NCBI GenBank assembly: GCA_002382495.1
Contig: DFXW01000002.1
Location: forward strand, 51,308 to 115,307
DNA: 64,000 nucleotides
Direction: 5' to 3'
Source: Flavobacterium sp. UBA4098
GTDB lineage: Bacteria > Bacteroidota > Bacteroidia > Flavobacteriales > Flavobacteriaceae
Below are positions 63,647 through 64,000 of this stretch, piece by piece. Numbering within the stretch: the stretch's first letter is position 1; the number at the start of each line of letters is the position of its first letter. A program made the position numbers and the translations under genes. The notes below the pieces were generated by a model. It worked only from the letters and a program-made list of their open reading frames with translations, had not been told where the DNA came from and did no database searches.

Positions 63647-64000
63647 ATGAGATTAGTTGTTTTAGGAGGAGGCGAAAGTGGAGTGGGTACAGCCATTCTG
63701 GGAAAACAAAAAGGATACGATGTTTTTGTATCTGATTTTGGAAAAATAAAAGATAATTACAAAGAAGTTCTTAATCATAATGCGATTGCTTGGGAAGACG
63801 AAACGCATACCGAATCTTTGATTTTGAATGCGGATGTGGTCATGAAAAGTCCAGGAATTCCCGATAAATCACCCATCGTTAAAAAGTTAATCGAAAAAGG
63901 AATCAAGGTGATTTCTGAAATTGAATTCACCGCTCCTTTTACCAATGCAATTACGATAGGTATCACAGGAAGTAATGGTAAAACGACTACCACGATGTTA
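63647..64000 (+). CDS. murD: UDP-MurNAc-L-alanine:D-glutamate ligase MurD, N-terminal fragment
   Basis: The ATG follows the mraY stop without a gap. The 118 codons present encode MRLVVLGGGESGVGTAIL, the UDP-binding Rossmann part, then VVMKSPGIPDKSP and the ATP-binding start GITGSNGKTTTTM at the very end. The rest of the gene lies beyond base 64000. It is the next step of the dcw cluster and matches order mraY-murD in other bacteria. Confidence 0.93.
   Translation, partial: MRLVVLGGGESGVGTAILGKQKGYDVFVSDFGKIKDNYKEVLNHNAIAWEDETHTESLILNADVVMKSPGIPDKSPIVKKLIEKGIKVISEIEFTAPFTNAITIGITGSNGKTTTTML

Overview
The window is chromosomal DNA of a flavobacterium (Bacteroidetes), most likely Flavobacterium or a close relative. 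It is AT-rich and almost wholly coding. It carries gliding genes (gldB, gldC), a type IX secretion cargo with a gliding-type C-terminal sorting domain, and a T9SS plug-domain protein. Promoter-like sequences fit the Bacteroidetes TTG / TAnnTTTG pattern, and Shine-Dalgarno sequences are largely absent. I see no prophage, insertion sequence, CRISPR array, integrase or defence island. This is mostly ordinary core genome, and I found no wholly new multi-gene system.

Layout. 1-5.9 kb: 5' end of sppA, a folK/deoxynucleoside kinase fusion, a large secreted lectin-like T9SS cargo, a TrmH-type methyltransferase and a DUF1573 protein. 6-9.7 kb: mutS, tRNA-Gly and tRNA-Leu, a DUF1508 protein and a tiny repetitive lipoprotein. 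9.8-15.8 kb: Kdo transferase, a sugar aminotransferase with galE, an M23-like protein, fabD and a pirin. 15.8-26.8 kb: an amber-interrupted DUF6370 gene behind a U32/RlhA-type gene, then metabolic and housekeeping genes (aminotransferase, desaturase, rsmG, pruA, apaG, T9SS plug protein, methyltransferase, map). 26.9-32 kb: a tetR-ABC-HlyD-TolC export operon with a palindromic operator. 32-44 kb: gpmI, a DUF5916 outer-membrane protein, an L,D-transpeptidase, two identical tRNA-Gly genes, pepE, small exported proteins, an M1 peptidase, tatA and a PAP2 phosphatase. 44-53 kb: rlmN, a polyprenyl synthase, three response regulators, a multi-PAS histidine kinase and dnaG. 53-57 kb: nadE, gldB, gldC, engB and a hydrolase. 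57-64 kb: the division and cell-wall (dcw) cluster mraZ-rsmH-ftsL-ftsI-murE-mraY-murD, running off the end.

How the genes work together. The dcw cluster is one tightly overlapping operon, preceded by periodic GTGG boxes that fit autoregulation by MraZ. The export operon encodes a tripartite pump with its own repressor. GldB and GldC, the T9SS plug protein and the T9SS cargo belong to the gliding/secretion machinery, although their genes are scattered.

Points most worth a second look: (1) DnaG has lost all four zinc-ligand residues of its zinc-binding domain; (2) the exporter ABC protein has altered Q-loop, signature, Walker B and H-loop motifs although it has no partner ATPase here; (3) the DUF6370 gene is interrupted by a single in-frame TAG; (4) operator-like repeats lie before mraZ and tetR; (5) several TAnnTTTG boxes sit almost on top of start codons, suggesting very short or absent mRNA leaders.
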